From Flavobacterium poyangense (GTDB taxonomy: Bacteria > Bacteroidota > Bacteroidia > Flavobacteriales > Flavobacteriaceae): DNA of 62,372 bases. Below are positions 16,673 to 25,656 of the stretch, piece after piece; position 1 is the stretch's first letter, and the number at the start of each line of letters is the position of its first letter. Under the pieces are notes generated by a model that was given only the letters and a program-made list of their open reading frames with translations, had not been told where the DNA came from and made no database searches. Where the stretch lies: positions 1-62,372 of the forward strand of contig NZ_JAALLN010000025.1 in the NCBI RefSeq assembly GCF_011751075.1, in the 5' to 3' direction. The translations under genes and the position numbers were made by a program.

Positions 16673-16702
16673 CAAATATACTCTTGTTTTTGATTTCTGC
16701 AA
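16673..16702 (-). promoter_or_regulatory. Bacteroidota-type promoter of the tRNA-Val cluster
   Basis: On the minus strand the -33 TTG (16700-16702) and the -7 TATATTTG (16673-16680) are separated by exactly 19 bases, matching the Bacteroidota consensus TTG-N19-TAnnTTTG. Transcription would start about 30 bases before the first tRNA. The spacers between tRNAs contain no such box, so all three are probably made from this promoter. Confidence 0.8.
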
Positions 16703-16815
16703 AGAAAATCCCGTAAAATTTTAAAGTTTTTTTCTTGAAATGCTATATTCCGCTGGTGTTGAATTTATTATAAAGAACGAAAAAAATGATTTTTTTACAA
16801 CTATTTTGGCTTTGC

Positions 16816-18042
16816 TTACTTTAATGGCAATTCGGCAACGACAAAAGTGCTTCCTCCAACATAAATAAAGTCATTTGGGGAGGCATTTTTCTTTGCTTGA
16901 GAGAAAGCAGCTTCGACAGTATCGTATTTTTCGCCCAGTAAATCGTATTTTTTTGCTTCGTTTTGTAAAATCTCAGTGCTCAAACCTCTTGATGAATCCG
17001 GTCGGCAGAAATAATAATGTGCTTTTTTAGGGAAAAGAGGTAAAATAGAATCGAGGTCTTTGTCGTTGACAACCCCCAAAACAATATGAAGATTTTCAAA
17101 AGTCTCCTTTTGAATCTGATTCATTACCACAGTAAGCCCGTGTTTGTTGTGCGCCGTGTCGCAAATTATTTTCGGATTTTCGCCCAACTGTTGCCATCTT
17201 CCCTGAAGGCCGGTATTTTTGCTAACGTTTAATAATCCGTTTTTTAGGTTTTCAGCGCTAACTTTAAACTCGTTCTGCTCATTTAGAACAGCGATCGTTT
17301 CTTGTACCGTTTTTTTATTGTGAAATTGATAATCGCCAAGTAAGTCAGATGGAAAAACTTCCTGAATCAAATCAGAGGCAAAATAAATCGGAGCGTTTTT
17401 TTCTTTGGCTTTGCCTAAAAAAACAGGTTGCGTTTCAGTAGTGTATTCTCCAATAACAACAGGTATGTCGGATTTTATGATTCCTGCTTTCTCGCCTGCG
17501 ATTGCTGCTGGAGTATTTCCTAGAAATTGGGTGTGGTCTAAATCTATATTGGTGATAACAGAAACCAGTGGAGTGATAATATTGGTGGCATCGAGACGCC
17601 CGCCCAGGCCAACTTCAATGATTGCGATATCTGTTTTTTCTGTTGCAAAATAATCAAATGCCAAACCAACCGACATTTCGAAGAAACTCATGTCGTTAGA
17701 TTCGAAGAAACTTTTGTGTTTGGCGATAAAGGAACAAACAAAATCTTCCGAAATCTCAAGACCATTTATTTTAATTCGTTCTCTGAAATCTTTGAGATGT
17801 GGAGAAGTATACAATCCGACCTTGTATCCGGCTTCCTGCAATACGGAGGCCAGCATATGTGATGTAGAACCTTTGCCATTTGTTCCCGCAACATGAATGC
17901 ATTTTAACTGATGCTCAGGATTGCCAAGATGCGCCGCAAGCAACTTAATATTAGTTAAATCTTCTTTGTACGCCGAAGCCCCCTGTAGCTGGTACATAGG
18001 TAATTGGTTAAACATCCAATTGGTGGTCTCTTGATAGTTCAT
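16816..18042 (-). CDS. folC: Folylpolyglutamate synthase/dihydrofolate synthase
   Basis: A 408-residue Mur-ligase-family enzyme of folate metabolism. It adds glutamate to dihydropteroate and/or to folates, using ATP, in the cytoplasm. The P-loop GTNGKGS lies at 53-59, preceded by the folC-typical YKEDLTNIKLL. Later motifs are AIIEVGLGGRLDATN, the TNIDLDHTQFLG carbamylated-Lys/Mg region, EKAGIIK, and the C-terminal GRWQQL..ICDTAHNKHGL. Length is normal for bacterial FolC. It is divergent from exbB. Confidence 0.95.
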   Translation of the reverse strand: MNYQETTNWMFNQLPMYQLQGASAYKEDLTNIKLLAAHLGNPEHQLKCIHVAGTNGKGSTSHMLASVLQEAGYKVGLYTSPHLKDFRERIKINGLEISEDFVCSFIAKHKSFFESNDMSFFEMSVGLAFDYFATEKTDIAIIEVGLGGRLDATNIITPLVSVITNIDLDHTQFLGNTPAAIAGEKAGIIKSDIPVVIGEYTTETQPVFLGKAKEKNAPIYFASDLIQEVFPSDLLGDYQFHNKKTVQETIAVLNEQNEFKVSAENLKNGLLNVSKNTGLQGRWQQLGENPKIICDTAHNKHGLTVVMNQIQKETFENLHIVLGVVNDKDLDSILPLFPKKAHYYFCRPDSSRGLSTEILQNEAKKYDLLGEKYDTVEAAFSQAKKNASPNDFIYVGGSTFVVAELPLK

Positions 18043-18173
18043 TTTGTTTGGATAAAATGGTGGTGAATTGAAATAATTTCCGTTTTTTTTAGTTTAATAC
18101 TACAATGAAAATTATCTTTATTGCAAAATTGGAATATTTTTTAGAATTAATTATTAAAAACAAGAATTAAAAT

Positions 18174-18869
18174 ATGTTTAGCCTCATTCAATTACAAACT
18201 GATACTATAGCAAATGCCGCATCTAATGTAGTTATCGAAAAAATTGCCCCAAATACAGAAATCTCTGTTTTAGGATTTATCTTAAAAGGAGGTTTTTTTC
18301 TGATTCCGATTGCTCTCTTACTGTTTTATACTTTTTACATTATTATTGAACGTTATTTATACATCAGTAAGGCTTCTAAAATTGACAATAGATTGATGCA
18401 GGATGTGGGGGATAAACTGAATGCCGGAAATATTGAATTGGCCAGAACAATTGTAGAAAGAAGTAATACCGCTGTCGGAAATATTCTGAAAGAAGGCGTA
18501 TTGGTTATCGGAAGACCGATTGCCGAAATCGAATCGAATATGGACCGTGCTGCGGATATCGAAATTGGAGAAATGGAAAGGCGTTTAGGGCACTTAGGAC
18601 TTATCGCCGGTATTGCACCAACTCTTGGATTTATTGGAACAATTTCGGGAGTTATTAAAATTTTCTACAGTATTTCGGTTACGGAGAATATTAGTATCGG
18701 TAATATTTCAGGAGGTTTGTACGAAAAAATGATCAGTAGTGGATCGGGGTTAATTGTGGGGATTATTGCCTATAGTGCTTACCATTTACTGAATGGAAAG
18801 ATTGATGATTTTGCTTTAAAAATTCAAAAACAGATATTAGAATTTGTCAATATAATTCAAAGAGCATAA
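18174..18869 (+). CDS. exbB: MotA/TolQ/ExbB proton-channel protein
   Basis: A 231-residue inner-membrane protein with three membrane segments: about 32-54 (GFILKGGFFLIPIALLLFYTFYI), about 140-165 and about 178-198. The channel region GLIAGIAPTLGFIGTISGVI is diagnostic of ExbB/TolQ. It forms the proton-driven motor with ExbD, whose gene follows after 4 bases, and would energise TonB encoded convergently at 19335-20234. It is divergent from folC. Confidence 0.93.
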   Translation: MFSLIQLQTDTIANAASNVVIEKIAPNTEISVLGFILKGGFFLIPIALLLFYTFYIIIERYLYISKASKIDNRLMQDVGDKLNAGNIELARTIVERSNTAVGNILKEGVLVIGRPIAEIESNMDRAADIEIGEMERRLGHLGLIAGIAPTLGFIGTISGVIKIFYSISVTENISIGNISGGLYEKMISSGSGLIVGIIAYSAYHLLNGKIDDFALKIQKQILEFVNIIQRA

Positions 18870-18873
18870 GCCC

Positions 18874-19269
18874 ATGTCTATTAAAAGAAAAAGAAGATTT
18901 CATGCTGAGGTGGCGACATCGTCATTAAGTGATATTATGTTTTTCCTGTTGTTGTTTTTTCTTATTATCTCAACACTTGCAAATCCGAATGTTATTAAAA
19001 TGACTTTGCCTAAAGCCAAAGCCAACGAAAAAACGAATAAACAGCTGATTAGTTTGTCGGTTACAGAAGATAAAAAGTTTTATATAGACAAAGAACCGGT
19101 AGATTTTGAAAACCTGGAAACTTCCTTAATGTCCAAAATAGGAGCAGACAAACAACAAACGGTTGTAGTGCGTATTCCGTTTAATTTGCAAGTACAGGAT
19201 TTAGTCGATGTACTGCAGATAGGAGTAAAGAATAATTTGAAGTTTGTAATCGCTACTAGTCCGAAATAA
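18874..19269 (+). CDS. exbD: Biopolymer transport protein ExbD/TolR family
   Basis: A 131-residue protein with a basic cytoplasmic tail and one membrane segment (about 17-36: LSDIMFFLLLFFLIIS). The motif Ser-Leu-Ser-Asp at its start carries the essential Asp of the proton path. The periplasmic domain follows, ending in VDVLQIGVKNNLKFVIATSP. It is encoded four bases after exbB and is its obligate partner. A strong shared terminator with tonB follows. Confidence 0.93.
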   Translation: MSIKRKRRFHAEVATSSLSDIMFFLLLFFLIISTLANPNVIKMTLPKAKANEKTNKQLISLSVTEDKKFYIDKEPVDFENLETSLMSKIGADKQQTVVVRIPFNLQVQDLVDVLQIGVKNNLKFVIATSPK

Positions 19270-19282
19270 TTAGGTGACGTAT

Positions 19283-19329
19283 AAAAAATATACCCGACAG
19301 TTTTCAAAAAACTGTCGGGTATATTTTTT
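19283..19329. terminator. Bidirectional terminator between exbD and tonB
   Basis: 19283-19304 and 19308-19329 are a perfect 22-bp inverted repeat with a 3-base loop. The centre is GC-containing (CCCGACAG/CTGTCGGG) and the ends are A-rich and T-rich. It serves exbD on the plus strand and tonB on the minus strand. Confidence 0.9.
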
Positions 19330-19334
19330 ATTTT

Positions 19335-20234
19335 TTAGTTTAAACTGAAATTATAAACAATCCTGCCAACTTGTTTTGCCGAAGCATTGTTGTCCGGTTC
19401 CCATTTTGTATTCAGGGCGGCAATTTTGGCTTGATCTAATAAACATCTCGCTAAATTGGTTGTTCCTTTTATTCCTGCGGTTGCACTGATTGTTTTTCCG
19501 GTTTGATCTACTGTAACTTCAACTACCACTTTTCCGGCCTCGTCACAAGTGTATTTTGGGGCAGGTTTTGATAATGCTTTTCGATTTCCAAGGGAATAGC
19601 CCGAGCCTCCACCTGATCCTCCGCCACTTCCGGGGCCATAACCACTCCCTGTGCCAGTGCCGTTTCCGGTTCCATGACCGCCTCCGGTTCCTCCGCCTGA
19701 ACCTCCCGTTCCGTAATAATCGTTTGAACCTAAACTTCCGTTGGCTTTTCCTTTGTTTCCTGCCGTTTTATCATTTCCGTCTCCACCTTTGTTGGATCCT
19801 TTTAAGATACTCGATAAGGCATCATTTGTAGAATTGGATACCTTTGGTTTTTCCGGTACCGGTTTTACTGTTGGTTTTTCAACCGGAGTATTTTTTTTAG
19901 GTTTCTCTTTCGTTGGAATAACGACACTTTCGTCTGTATTGTTGTTTTCTTGTGTGATAATGGCTTCTTCAGGAGTCGCCTTTGCGGGAGTTTGTTTGGC
20001 TTCGTTTTTCACCTCGAGAACTTCGCTTTTGTAATTCGCACCGGATCCTAAATCACTGTCTCCAAAATTTACCGTTACGCCACCACCGCCACCGCCGGAA
20101 GCAAGGGCGACGTTGTTTTCGGGATTATAAGGAGGCCAAAAACGAATGAAAAACAACAATAGTAGCAGCGCTGCATAGATTGCAGTCGAGATGAGTAGTG
20201 ATTTCTTTTTATCTGAAGAATCCTTAGAAGTCAT
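19335..20234 (-). CDS. tonB: Energy transducer TonB
   Basis: A 299-residue protein with an N-terminal membrane anchor (residues 13-30, LLISTAIYAALLLLLFFIRF), a Gly-rich and Pro/Lys-rich periplasm-spanning linker (PTKEKPKKNTPVEKPTVKP) and a strongly Gly/Ser/Thr-rich stretch at about 168-215. The C-terminal TonB-like domain spans about 222-299, with PKYTCDEAGKVVVEVTVDQ and VGRIVYNFSLN. It couples the ExbBD motor to outer-membrane receptors. It is encoded convergent to exbBD and shares their terminator. Confidence 0.9.
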   Translation of the reverse strand: MTSKDSSDKKKSLLISTAIYAALLLLLFFIRFWPPYNPENNVALASGGGGGGVTVNFGDSDLGSGANYKSEVLEVKNEAKQTPAKATPEEAIITQENNNTDESVVIPTKEKPKKNTPVEKPTVKPVPEKPKVSNSTNDALSSILKGSNKGGDGNDKTAGNKGKANGSLGSNDYYGTGGSGGGTGGGHGTGNGTGTGSGYGPGSGGGSGGGSGYSLGNRKALSKPAPKYTCDEAGKVVVEVTVDQTGKTISATAGIKGTTNLARCLLDQAKIAALNTKWEPDNNASAKQVGRIVYNFSLN

Positions 20235-20598
20235 TTTGATTCTGAGTTTTGTAATTGTATTAAATAAAAACGCTTAAAAGTAGTAAAAATTGTTTGTATT
20301 TGAAGGGAGTGAAGGATTTAAACGCAAAGTTCATCAATGTCTTGATTGTCTGAGTTTAGAGGTAAAGTTCTGAAAGGGTAGAATGTGTTTTAATGTAATG
20401 TTTTAGCACGCAGATTTGGCGGATTGGGCAGATTTTATTTAAGTGGTGATCGAATAAAAATTGGCGAATATTGCATACTCCATTTTAATCTGCCAAATCT
20501 GCGTGAGTAAAAAAAGTAGAGAAGCTATATAAAAAAAAAACGAACCAAACCGGTTTGAAAACCTTGTTTGATTCGTTTAGAATGAAGTATAAAAAAAA
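20235..20598. repeat. Intergenic inverted repeat upstream of tonB
   Basis: There is no gene. 20403-20436 and 20483-20510 form a long imperfect inverted repeat, CACGCAGATTTGGCGGATT against AATCTGCCAAATCTGCGTG, a type of dispersed palindrome. The gdh terminator is at 20538-20578. No tonB promoter with the TAnnTTTG box was found. Confidence 0.6.
20538..20578 (-). terminator. Terminator of the Glu/Leu/Phe/Val dehydrogenase gene
   Basis: AAACGAACCAAAC (20538-20550) pairs with GTTTGATTCGTTT (20566-20578) with one mismatch. On the minus strand it is followed by a long T-run, 21 bases past the dehydrogenase stop codon. Confidence 0.7.
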
Positions 20599-21825
20599 TT
20601 ACACTAACTGTTTCAATGCAATTTCAAAAGCAGTTGCACTGATATTGGTTTTAGATGGATTTAAAGCATGTGCTTTTACAATCGCATTTTTTATAGTGTC
20701 TGAAGTATCGTTAAAAATAGCCTCATCTGTCATTTGTACTTTCTTTTCCATGAAGTAAGCAAAAACTCTTGCCATTCCACAGTTTGAAATAAAATCAGGA
20801 ATCAAACTTACTTTACTGTCTACTTGTTCCATAATAGGGCCAAAGAAAATTTCTTTGTCAGCAAAAGGTACATTGGCTCCACAAGAAATAACTTCTAATC
20901 CGTTTGCAATCAGGCTGTCAATTTGAGCTTGAGTTACCAATCTTGAAGCAGCACATGGTGTGAAAATTTCCGCACCAATTGTCCATATCTTAGCGTTGAT
21001 TTCTTCAAACGGAATCATGTTGTCGGCAACCAGTTTGTTTCCGTCTTTGTTTAAAAACAAGGTTCTGATTTCTTCAAAAGAAAAACCTTCTTCTTTGATT
21101 AATCCTCCGTCACGATCAATAATTCCGATTACTTTGGCTCCCATTTCTGCTAAGTAAAAAGCAGCAGCAGAACCAACATTTCCAAATCCCTGAACGATTG
21201 CTTTTTTACCTTTTACATCACCACCGTATGTGGTGTAAAAATGACGAACTGCTTCTGCAACACCATATCCGGTAATCATATCAGCAACAGTATATTTTCT
21301 GGTTACATCCGGTGAGAATTTAGGATTCTCGATTACTTTAATAACACCCTGACGTAATTGACCAATTCTATTGATTTTATCAGCTTCAGTTGGTTTGAAA
21401 TGTCCGTTGAAAACACCTTCTTGCGGATGCCATACACCACATTCTTCCGTCATCGGGATTACTTCATGGATTTCGTCAACATTTAAATCTCCACCGGTTC
21501 CGTAATAACTTTTTAATAAAGGCGAAACGGCTTTGTACCAACGTTGTAAAACTCCTTTTTTACGAGGGTCGTTAGGATCAAAGTTAATTCCTGATTTAGC
21601 ACCGCCAATTGCCGGGCCCGAAACAGAAAATTTAACTTCCATGGTTTTGGCTAATGATAAAACTTCATTCATGTCTAAGCCCTTTCTCATTCTGGTTCCT
21701 CCACCTGCGGCTCCTCCACGAAGTGAATTAATTACTGTCCAACCTTCTGCTTCTGTTTCAGAATCTTTCCAGTTAAAAACAATTTCAGGTTCTTTATTTT
21801 CAAATTGTTGTAATAAATCTTTCAT
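20599..21825 (-). CDS. Glu/Leu/Phe/Val dehydrogenase
   Basis: A 408-residue NAD(P)-dependent amino-acid dehydrogenase that interconverts an amino acid with its 2-oxo acid and ammonia in the cytoplasm. Residues in GPAIGGAKSGI include the catalytic Lys; the substrate domain begins with GGAAGGGTRMRKG. The Rossmann nucleotide motif is VQGFGNVGSAAAFYLAEMGAKV, and CAASRLVT..SCGANVP follows. Its length and the DLNVDEIHEVIPMTEE segment fit the Bacteroidota group usually labelled glutamate or leucine dehydrogenase. Which substrate is used cannot be fixed. It is followed by its own terminator. Confidence 0.9.
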   Translation of the reverse strand: MKDLLQQFENKEPEIVFNWKDSETEAEGWTVINSLRGGAAGGGTRMRKGLDMNEVLSLAKTMEVKFSVSGPAIGGAKSGINFDPNDPRKKGVLQRWYKAVSPLLKSYYGTGGDLNVDEIHEVIPMTEECGVWHPQEGVFNGHFKPTEADKINRIGQLRQGVIKVIENPKFSPDVTRKYTVADMITGYGVAEAVRHFYTTYGGDVKGKKAIVQGFGNVGSAAAFYLAEMGAKVIGIIDRDGGLIKEEGFSFEEIRTLFLNKDGNKLVADNMIPFEEINAKIWTIGAEIFTPCAASRLVTQAQIDSLIANGLEVISCGANVPFADKEIFFGPIMEQVDSKVSLIPDFISNCGMARVFAYFMEKKVQMTDEAIFNDTSDTIKNAIVKAHALNPSKTNISATAFEIALKQLV

Positions 21826-21915
21826 TTTGTTGTCGTATGTTTATTTTCCGTAAAAGTATAAAATAGAATAATGCGAATAATGTATTTAGAGTCAATTTTA
21901 TTTAAACACAATAAG

Positions 21916-21945
21916 AAAGCCGAAAACGTTATAGCTTCCGGCTTT
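21916..21945 (-). terminator. Probable hairpin after the chalcone-isomerase-like gene
   Basis: AAAGCCG and CGGCTTT form a 7-bp GC-containing stem about 27 bases past the stop at 21972. The T-tract on the minus strand is weak, so it may be an inefficient terminator. Confidence 0.45.
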
Positions 21946-21971
21946 AAAAAGGTGTAAAAATGTTGAGGAAA

Positions 21972-22547
21972 TTATTTTCCTAGTAAGTTATTCTTCAAGG
22001 TCTCATCAACCGGTTTGTCAGAAAGCCAGATTCCGAAGAAGGCTTTTTTGAAATCAAATCCCGGAACTTTTCCTTTTAAAATTTCATTTTTGTAAACATT
22101 TATGGTTTGATCAAGAGGATTGTAAGCTAATACAAAAACATCTTTTTCTGTAATAGGATCGCTTAGAAGTTTTTTGAAATCCTCGATTCTTGGACGCAAT
22201 TCTTCAAAATTATTTCCTGCAGATTTTTCGAAACCGGCATTCATCGCTTTGGTTAATTTATTGGAAGAAACCATAGAAGAGGTAATTTCTATTCGAACTG
22301 CCATTTCGGTATCGCTGTCAATAATAAATTGTGGGTCCTGGCTCAATTGAGATAAATATAACGCCTGAACATAAACTTCCAACCACATTTTTGATCTTCC
22401 GCCAGCACCGTTAAGTTGTAAAGTTTTATTTTGGAATTCAATTTTTCGGGGCACTGTAACGCCATTAATGTCTAATTGGGTTTGTGCGGAAAGAGTGGAG
22501 AAATGTAAGCTGAAGAGGAGTGTTAATGCGAGTAAAATCTTTTTCAT
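21972..22547 (-). CDS. Secreted chalcone-isomerase-like protein
   Basis: A 191-residue protein with a signal peptide (LLALTLLFSLHFSTLSAQ). The mature part fits the Chalcone_3 family: LDINGVTVPRKIEFQNKTL, LNGAGGRSKMWLEVYVQALYL, and the closing PGFDFKKAFFGIWLSDKP with LKNNLLG. The family shares the open-faced beta-sandwich of chalcone isomerase, but bacterial members are usually of unknown function, possibly fatty-acid binding, and no isomerase residues could be confirmed. It lies upstream of the dehydrogenase gene, separate from it. Confidence 0.82.
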   Translation of the reverse strand: MKKILLALTLLFSLHFSTLSAQTQLDINGVTVPRKIEFQNKTLQLNGAGGRSKMWLEVYVQALYLSQLSQDPQFIIDSDTEMAVRIEITSSMVSSNKLTKAMNAGFEKSAGNNFEELRPRIEDFKKLLSDPITEKDVFVLAYNPLDQTINVYKNEILKGKVPGFDFKKAFFGIWLSDKPVDETLKNNLLGK

Positions 22548-23027
22548 AGGTTATCAATTATTTATTTTTTGTGGGCAAAAATAATGTAATTTATAATTTT
22601 TGGCTATTTATGAGGGATGTTTTTTTAAACGAAATCCAATTCCCGGCATTTGTAGGGGATTCATAATCATAATAGTAGGACTTATTTTACGTGCTGGCGT
22701 GGGTTTAGACGGGTTTTGGTTTTTTTATGATTATAATAATTTAAGATAATTGTAAAATATTATTTTTGATTGCTAATTTTACTCTTAAATTTTAAAGAAA
22801 ATGCTGCAAATTTGATGTTACGAAGTTTAAAATTCAATAATTTTACGAAAACGTTATCGTGATGTGGGATAATTTCTTAAAATCTTATGCATGCATTGTT
22901 AATTCGTATTTTAAAATTATCTTTGGGAGCCTTTAATTTAAGAAAAGCAATTCAAAAAAATAAAACCAACAAAGAGCTAAAGCAAGGATTTTGAATTTGG
23001 TTTAGCAAAAAACAAAAAAATAAAACT
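22548..23027. other. Divergent intergenic region before the acyl-CoA dehydrogenase
   Basis: 480 bases without a supported gene. The only clear signal is the promoter at 22896-22925, about 100 bases before the acyl-CoA dehydrogenase ATG. A TATTTTTG box on the minus strand at 22576-22583 could serve the leftward gene but lacks a spaced TTG. The rest is plain AT-rich sequence. Confidence 0.55.
22896..22925 (+). promoter_or_regulatory. Bacteroidota-type promoter of the acyl-CoA dehydrogenase gene
   Basis: TTG at 22896-22898 and TATCTTTG at 22918-22925 are separated by exactly 19 bases, matching TTG-N19-TAnnTTTG. The predicted leader is about 95 bases. Confidence 0.75.
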
Positions 23028-24170
23028 ATGGATTTCAATCTTACCGAAGAACACTTAATGATTCAACAAGCTGCAAGAGATTTTGCTCAGAATGAATTGT
23101 TGCCGGGTGTTATCGAGCGCGACGAAAAACAAATTTTTCCGACGGAGCAAATAAAAAAAATGGGTGAACTGGGTTTCCTGGGAATGATGGTGGATCCGAA
23201 ATACGGCGGAAGTGGATTAGATGCTATTTCTTATGTAATCGCGATGGAAGAAATCTCTAAAGTTGATGCATCAGCTTCTGTGGTAATGTCGGTGAACAAT
23301 TCATTAGTTTGCTGGGGATTGCAGGAGTTTGGTACAGAAGAGCAAAAACAAAAATATTTACCGGGTTTAGCTTCAGGTCAGATTCACGGTGCTTTTTGCT
23401 TAAGTGAGCCGGAAGCAGGTAGTGATGCAACTTCGCAAAAAACTACTGCTATAGATATGGGTGACCATTATCTGGTAAACGGAACAAAAAACTGGATCAC
23501 AAACGGAAACACTGCTTCTGTTTATTTGGTAATTGCACAGACAAATCCTGAGTTGAGACACAAAGGAATCAATGCTTTGATTATGACCAAAGATATGCCG
23601 GGGTTTTCTATTGGTCCAAAAGAGCAAAAAATGGGAATCCGTGGTTCTGATACGCATTCATTGATGTTTAGCGATGTGAAAGTTCCTAAAGAAAACAGAA
23701 TCGGAGAAGATGGTTTCGGATTTAAATTTGCGATGAAAACATTAGCCGGAGGACGTATCGGTATTGCTTCTCAGGCCTTAGGTATTGCTTCAGGTGCTTA
23801 TGAATTGGCTTTGAAATATTCAAAAGAACGTAAAGCTTTCGGAACAGAAATCTGCAATCATCAGGCAATCGCATTTAAATTGGCAGATATGGCAGTTAAT
23901 ATTGAAGCAGCACGTCATTTATGTATGAAAGCAGCCTGGGATAAAGACCAACATAAAAACTATGATGTAAGTGGTGCAATGGCTAAATTGTTTGCTTCGC
24001 AAGTGGCAATGGATACAGCTGTTGAAGCAGTTCAGATTCATGGAGGAAACGGTTACGTGAAAGAATACCACGTAGAGCGTTTAATGCGTGATGCTAAGAT
24101 TACTCAGATTTATGAAGGAACTTCAGAAATTCAGAAAATTGTAATTTCGAGAGCAGTTATCGCAGGATAA
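23028..24170 (+). CDS. Acyl-CoA dehydrogenase
   Basis: A 380-residue FAD enzyme of fatty-acid beta-oxidation or branched-chain amino-acid breakdown that makes the 2,3-double bond in acyl-CoA. FAD-binding CLSEPEAGSDA and the WITNG segment lie in the middle domain. The signature GGRIGIASQALGIASGAYE and QIHGGNGYVKEYHVERLMRDAKI is in the C-terminal helices. The catalytic Glu is expected at residue 363 in IYEGTSEIQ. This places it in the short/medium-chain group (butyryl- to isovaleryl-type). The promoter and terminator are both identifiable, so it is a single-gene unit. Confidence 0.93.
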   Translation: MDFNLTEEHLMIQQAARDFAQNELLPGVIERDEKQIFPTEQIKKMGELGFLGMMVDPKYGGSGLDAISYVIAMEEISKVDASASVVMSVNNSLVCWGLQEFGTEEQKQKYLPGLASGQIHGAFCLSEPEAGSDATSQKTTAIDMGDHYLVNGTKNWITNGNTASVYLVIAQTNPELRHKGINALIMTKDMPGFSIGPKEQKMGIRGSDTHSLMFSDVKVPKENRIGEDGFGFKFAMKTLAGGRIGIASQALGIASGAYELALKYSKERKAFGTEICNHQAIAFKLADMAVNIEAARHLCMKAAWDKDQHKNYDVSGAMAKLFASQVAMDTAVEAVQIHGGNGYVKEYHVERLMRDAKITQIYEGTSEIQKIVISRAVIAG

Positions 24171-24194
24171 TTTTTCGTAAATTAATTCATATAA

Positions 24195-24230
24195 AAAACC
24201 CTTTCGAAGCTCTGGCTTTGAAAGGGTTTT
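24195..24230 (+). terminator. Terminator of the acyl-CoA dehydrogenase gene
   Basis: AAAACCCTTTC and GAAAGGGTTTT form a perfect 11-bp stem followed by TGCTTTTG, 25 bases after the stop codon. Confidence 0.8.
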
Positions 24231-24281
24231 GCTTTTGAGATAAAATTTTAAGTACTTTTACAATAATAGAATTAGTTGATT

Positions 24282-24959
24282 ATGTATGAAGAATTAAAAT
24301 ATTGGTATTTGCGAGATCATAAATTGTTTCGAACCTTGAGCTTTGGACAAATCAAACAATTGTGTATTATCACCGGTTTTAAAAAAGCTTCCAAAGGAGA
24401 AATTATTTATTTTTCTTCTTCAGAAGTGCCTCGTATTTTTGTTCTGAAAAAAGGGACCATTAAAATTGTTGCCGTTGATGAAGAAGGAAATGAAGTAATA
24501 AAAGACATCATTCAGAAAGGAGATTTGTTTGGAGAGTTAACTTTAGAAACAGATGATAAAATCAACGAATATGCAAAAGTGCTTTCTGACGATGTTGCCA
24601 TTTGCAGTTTTCTACTTGCGGACTTTGAGAATTTGTTGTTGAGAAATCCAACATTAGCACTTTCCTATACTAAGTTTGTCGGTTTGAAAATGAAACGCAT
24701 TAAAAATAATTATGCCAATTTAATTTCTAAAGATGCAAAGTCAAGATTGTATCAGTTTTTAAAAGACTGGGCAGAAAAAGAAGGAGTCGTTGATGGAAAG
24801 TCAGTTTCCATCGAAAATTATCTGACTCAAAGTGATATTGCGCAGATCATTTGTACTTCAAGACAGACCGCAACACAATTGCTCAATGAAATGGAAACCA
24901 ATCAGCTGATAAGTTACACCAGAAAAGAGATTATTATACAGGATATTACCCAATTATAG
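24282..24959 (+). CDS. Crp/Fnr-family transcriptional regulator
   Basis: A 225-residue regulator. The cyclic-nucleotide-binding-type domain covers about 18-135 (RIFVLKKGTIKIVAVDEEGNE and GDLFGELTLE). A dimerisation helix follows, then a winged helix with NYLTQSDIAQIICTSRQTATQLLNEME (recognition helix TSRQTATQLLNE). An in-frame TTG six bases upstream was not used because the ATG at 24282 is stronger. It immediately precedes the peroxiredoxin-YHS-DoxX genes, suggesting control of a redox response. It has a fuller C-terminus than the two regulators at 11298 and 12289. Confidence 0.9.
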   Translation: MYEELKYWYLRDHKLFRTLSFGQIKQLCIITGFKKASKGEIIYFSSSEVPRIFVLKKGTIKIVAVDEEGNEVIKDIIQKGDLFGELTLETDDKINEYAKVLSDDVAICSFLLADFENLLLRNPTLALSYTKFVGLKMKRIKNNYANLISKDAKSRLYQFLKDWAEKEGVVDGKSVSIENYLTQSDIAQIICTSRQTATQLLNEMETNQLISYTRKEIIIQDITQL

Positions 24960-25044
24960 ACTATTTTGCCTCAAGTGTAAATTAGCCGACATTTTGGTTT
25001 TTCAGACTGAAGTAGTTTTACAACATCAAAAAAGATGAAAAACT

Positions 25045-25650
25045 ATGGACCTAATGAAAAAAACACTTTTTATTCTATTCGTAACGTTTAGTACTATTGC
25101 CAATGCACAGAATACAGTTGCCAACGCTGCAACCGATATTTCCCCCTTATTGATTGGAGAGAAAATTCCAAATCAAACTTTAAAATCAGCTGAAAATAAA
25201 GAGATCCGTCTTTCTGATTTAGTTGAAAAAAAGAAAACCGTTTTGGTTTTTTACCGTGGAGGCTGGTGTCCTTACTGTAATTTGCATTTAGCCAGTTTAG
25301 CAGAAATTGAAGATCAGATTTTAGCAGCGGGATATCAGGTTATTGCCGTAAGTCCTGATTCTGTTGAGAATTTGAAAACTACAGGACAAAAAGACAAAGT
25401 AAAATATACTTTGCTGTCGGATTCAAAAGGAGAATTGAGTAGCGCATTTGGAATTTCTTATAAAGCGCCACAAAACTATAAATCACTTATTAACGTACAT
25501 TCAAATGGAGTGAACAAGGATTTTTTACCTGTTCCTTCTGTTTTTGTTGTTGGCACTGATGGTACCATTTTGTTCGAATATATTTCTCCGGACTATAAAA
25601 ACAGGATATCGTCTGAATTATTGCTTTCAGTTTTAAAAACCATAAAATAG
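25045..25650 (+). CDS. Exported peroxiredoxin-like (AhpC/TSA) protein
   Basis: A 201-residue protein with a signal peptide ending near residue 21 (IANAQ). A thioredoxin-fold AhpC/TSA domain follows: GEKIPNQTLKSAENKEIRLSDL, then VLVFYRGGWCPYC with Cys75 and Cys78 as a CxxC pair, as in PrxQ/BCP-like enzymes. It would reduce hydroperoxides or act as a thiol oxidoreductase in the periplasm. An ATG at 25054 is an equally good start, since it gives a cleaner signal peptide. It leads a row of closely spaced genes (6-7 base gaps) with YHS and DoxX proteins. Confidence 0.85.
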   Translation: MDLMKKTLFILFVTFSTIANAQNTVANAATDISPLLIGEKIPNQTLKSAENKEIRLSDLVEKKKTVLVFYRGGWCPYCNLHLASLAEIEDQILAAGYQVIAVSPDSVENLKTTGQKDKVKYTLLSDSKGELSSAFGISYKAPQNYKSLINVHSNGVNKDFLPVPSVFVVGTDGTILFEYISPDYKNRISSELLLSVLKTIK

Positions 25651-25656
25651 ACTAAG